Source: Doryteuthis pealeii
Taxonomy: Eukaryota; Mollusca; Cephalopoda; Myopsida; Loliginidae
Assembly: GCA_023376005.1 (NCBI GenBank)
Contig: CM042141.1
Span: 90,229,671 to 90,293,670, forward strand
Length of the DNA stretch: 64,000 nucleotides
Reading direction: 5' to 3'
Part shown: positions 63,835 through 64,000 of the stretch, in pieces
Position numbering within the stretch: position 1 is the first letter of the stretch
Layout of the letters: every line of letters starts with the position of its first letter
The notes under the pieces: model-generated
What the model saw: only the letters and a program-made list of their open reading frames with translations
The model's database searches: none
What the model was told of the DNA's origin: nothing
Program-made: the position numbers and the translations under genes

Positions 63835-64000
63835 TCACCCCTTGTGAGTTTTTCACACCAGCTGATGATCTTTCACTGGAGTCTGAGTGACAGCTATTCT
63901 CCTCAGGTTTCCAGGACTCTTCTGAGTATTCTAACCGTTCTCAACAATGCTGTTGTCTGGATGGTCTCAATTCTTTCTTTGATTTCCAGTTCCTCTAGTC
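63833..64000 (-). pseudogene. Second LINE-2 3' end, cut by window edge
   Basis: CACCCCTTGTGAGTTTTTCA, CTTTCACTGGAGTCTGAGTG, TCTTCTGAGTATTCTAACCG. The minus-strand reading resembles LEELEIKERIETIQTTAL. Same family and orientation as 63281-63745. Confidence 0.75.

Noticed and set aside
1..64000. A previously undescribed multi-gene system
   Set aside because: Apart from one tetraspanin and transposon remnants I find no coding sequence to support one.

Overview
The window is AT-rich metazoan nuclear DNA containing part of one protein-coding gene and a dense layer of transposable-element remnants and microsatellites. I see no bacterial genes, no CRISPR array, no rRNA and no functional tRNA gene. 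GT-AG introns, an animal tetraspanin, several tRNA-derived SINE-like families, long (TA)n runs and LINE fragments point to an invertebrate. The texture suggests a lophotrochozoan, perhaps a mollusc or cephalopod, but that is inference from repeat style and not a proof.

Region 1-7.6 kb (minus strand): five consecutive coding exons of a tetraspanin membrane protein. The real start codon is near 7.54 kb and the gene runs off the left edge of the window in the large extracellular loop. All exons are phase 0 with clean splice sites. A 137-bp sequence near 32.2 kb on the same strand has a strong acceptor and donor and could be an upstream 5'UTR exon, which would make 7.6-32.2 kb an intron.

Region 7.6-40.5 kb: nested repeats. 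I use working names. S1 to S4 are tRNA-head SINE-like families and S5 is a longer SINE-like family of about 560-600 bp. D is a roughly 290-bp MITE with CAGWGATGCTGATA-type ends. FB are foldback elements, and HL are Helitron-like elements ending near CTAGT. G is an LTR-like family. H is a TIR element with TTAGGTRYACC ends. Also present are a decayed LINE reverse transcriptase with a YADD motif (30.1-31.3 kb), a solo LTR and a TRIM-like element nested in SINEs, and a roughly 73-bp minisatellite (40.0-40.5 kb).

Region 40.7-56.75 kb: a large duplication of order A-B-C-B'-A'-B''-C' with a period of about 9.03 kb. The copies B', A' and the first part of B'' differ from A and B almost only by single-base indels. 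The end of B'' and C' differ mainly by substitutions. That contrast suggests either a recent duplication or an assembly or gap-filling artefact that joins two haplotypes.

Region 56.75-64 kb: a foldback element with a tandemly repeated arm, two TIR transposons of family H, long gene-free AT-rich DNA, and two 3' ends of a second LINE family at the right edge. The genes do not form a pathway. The main biological content is the tetraspanin and the history of nested mobile elements around it.
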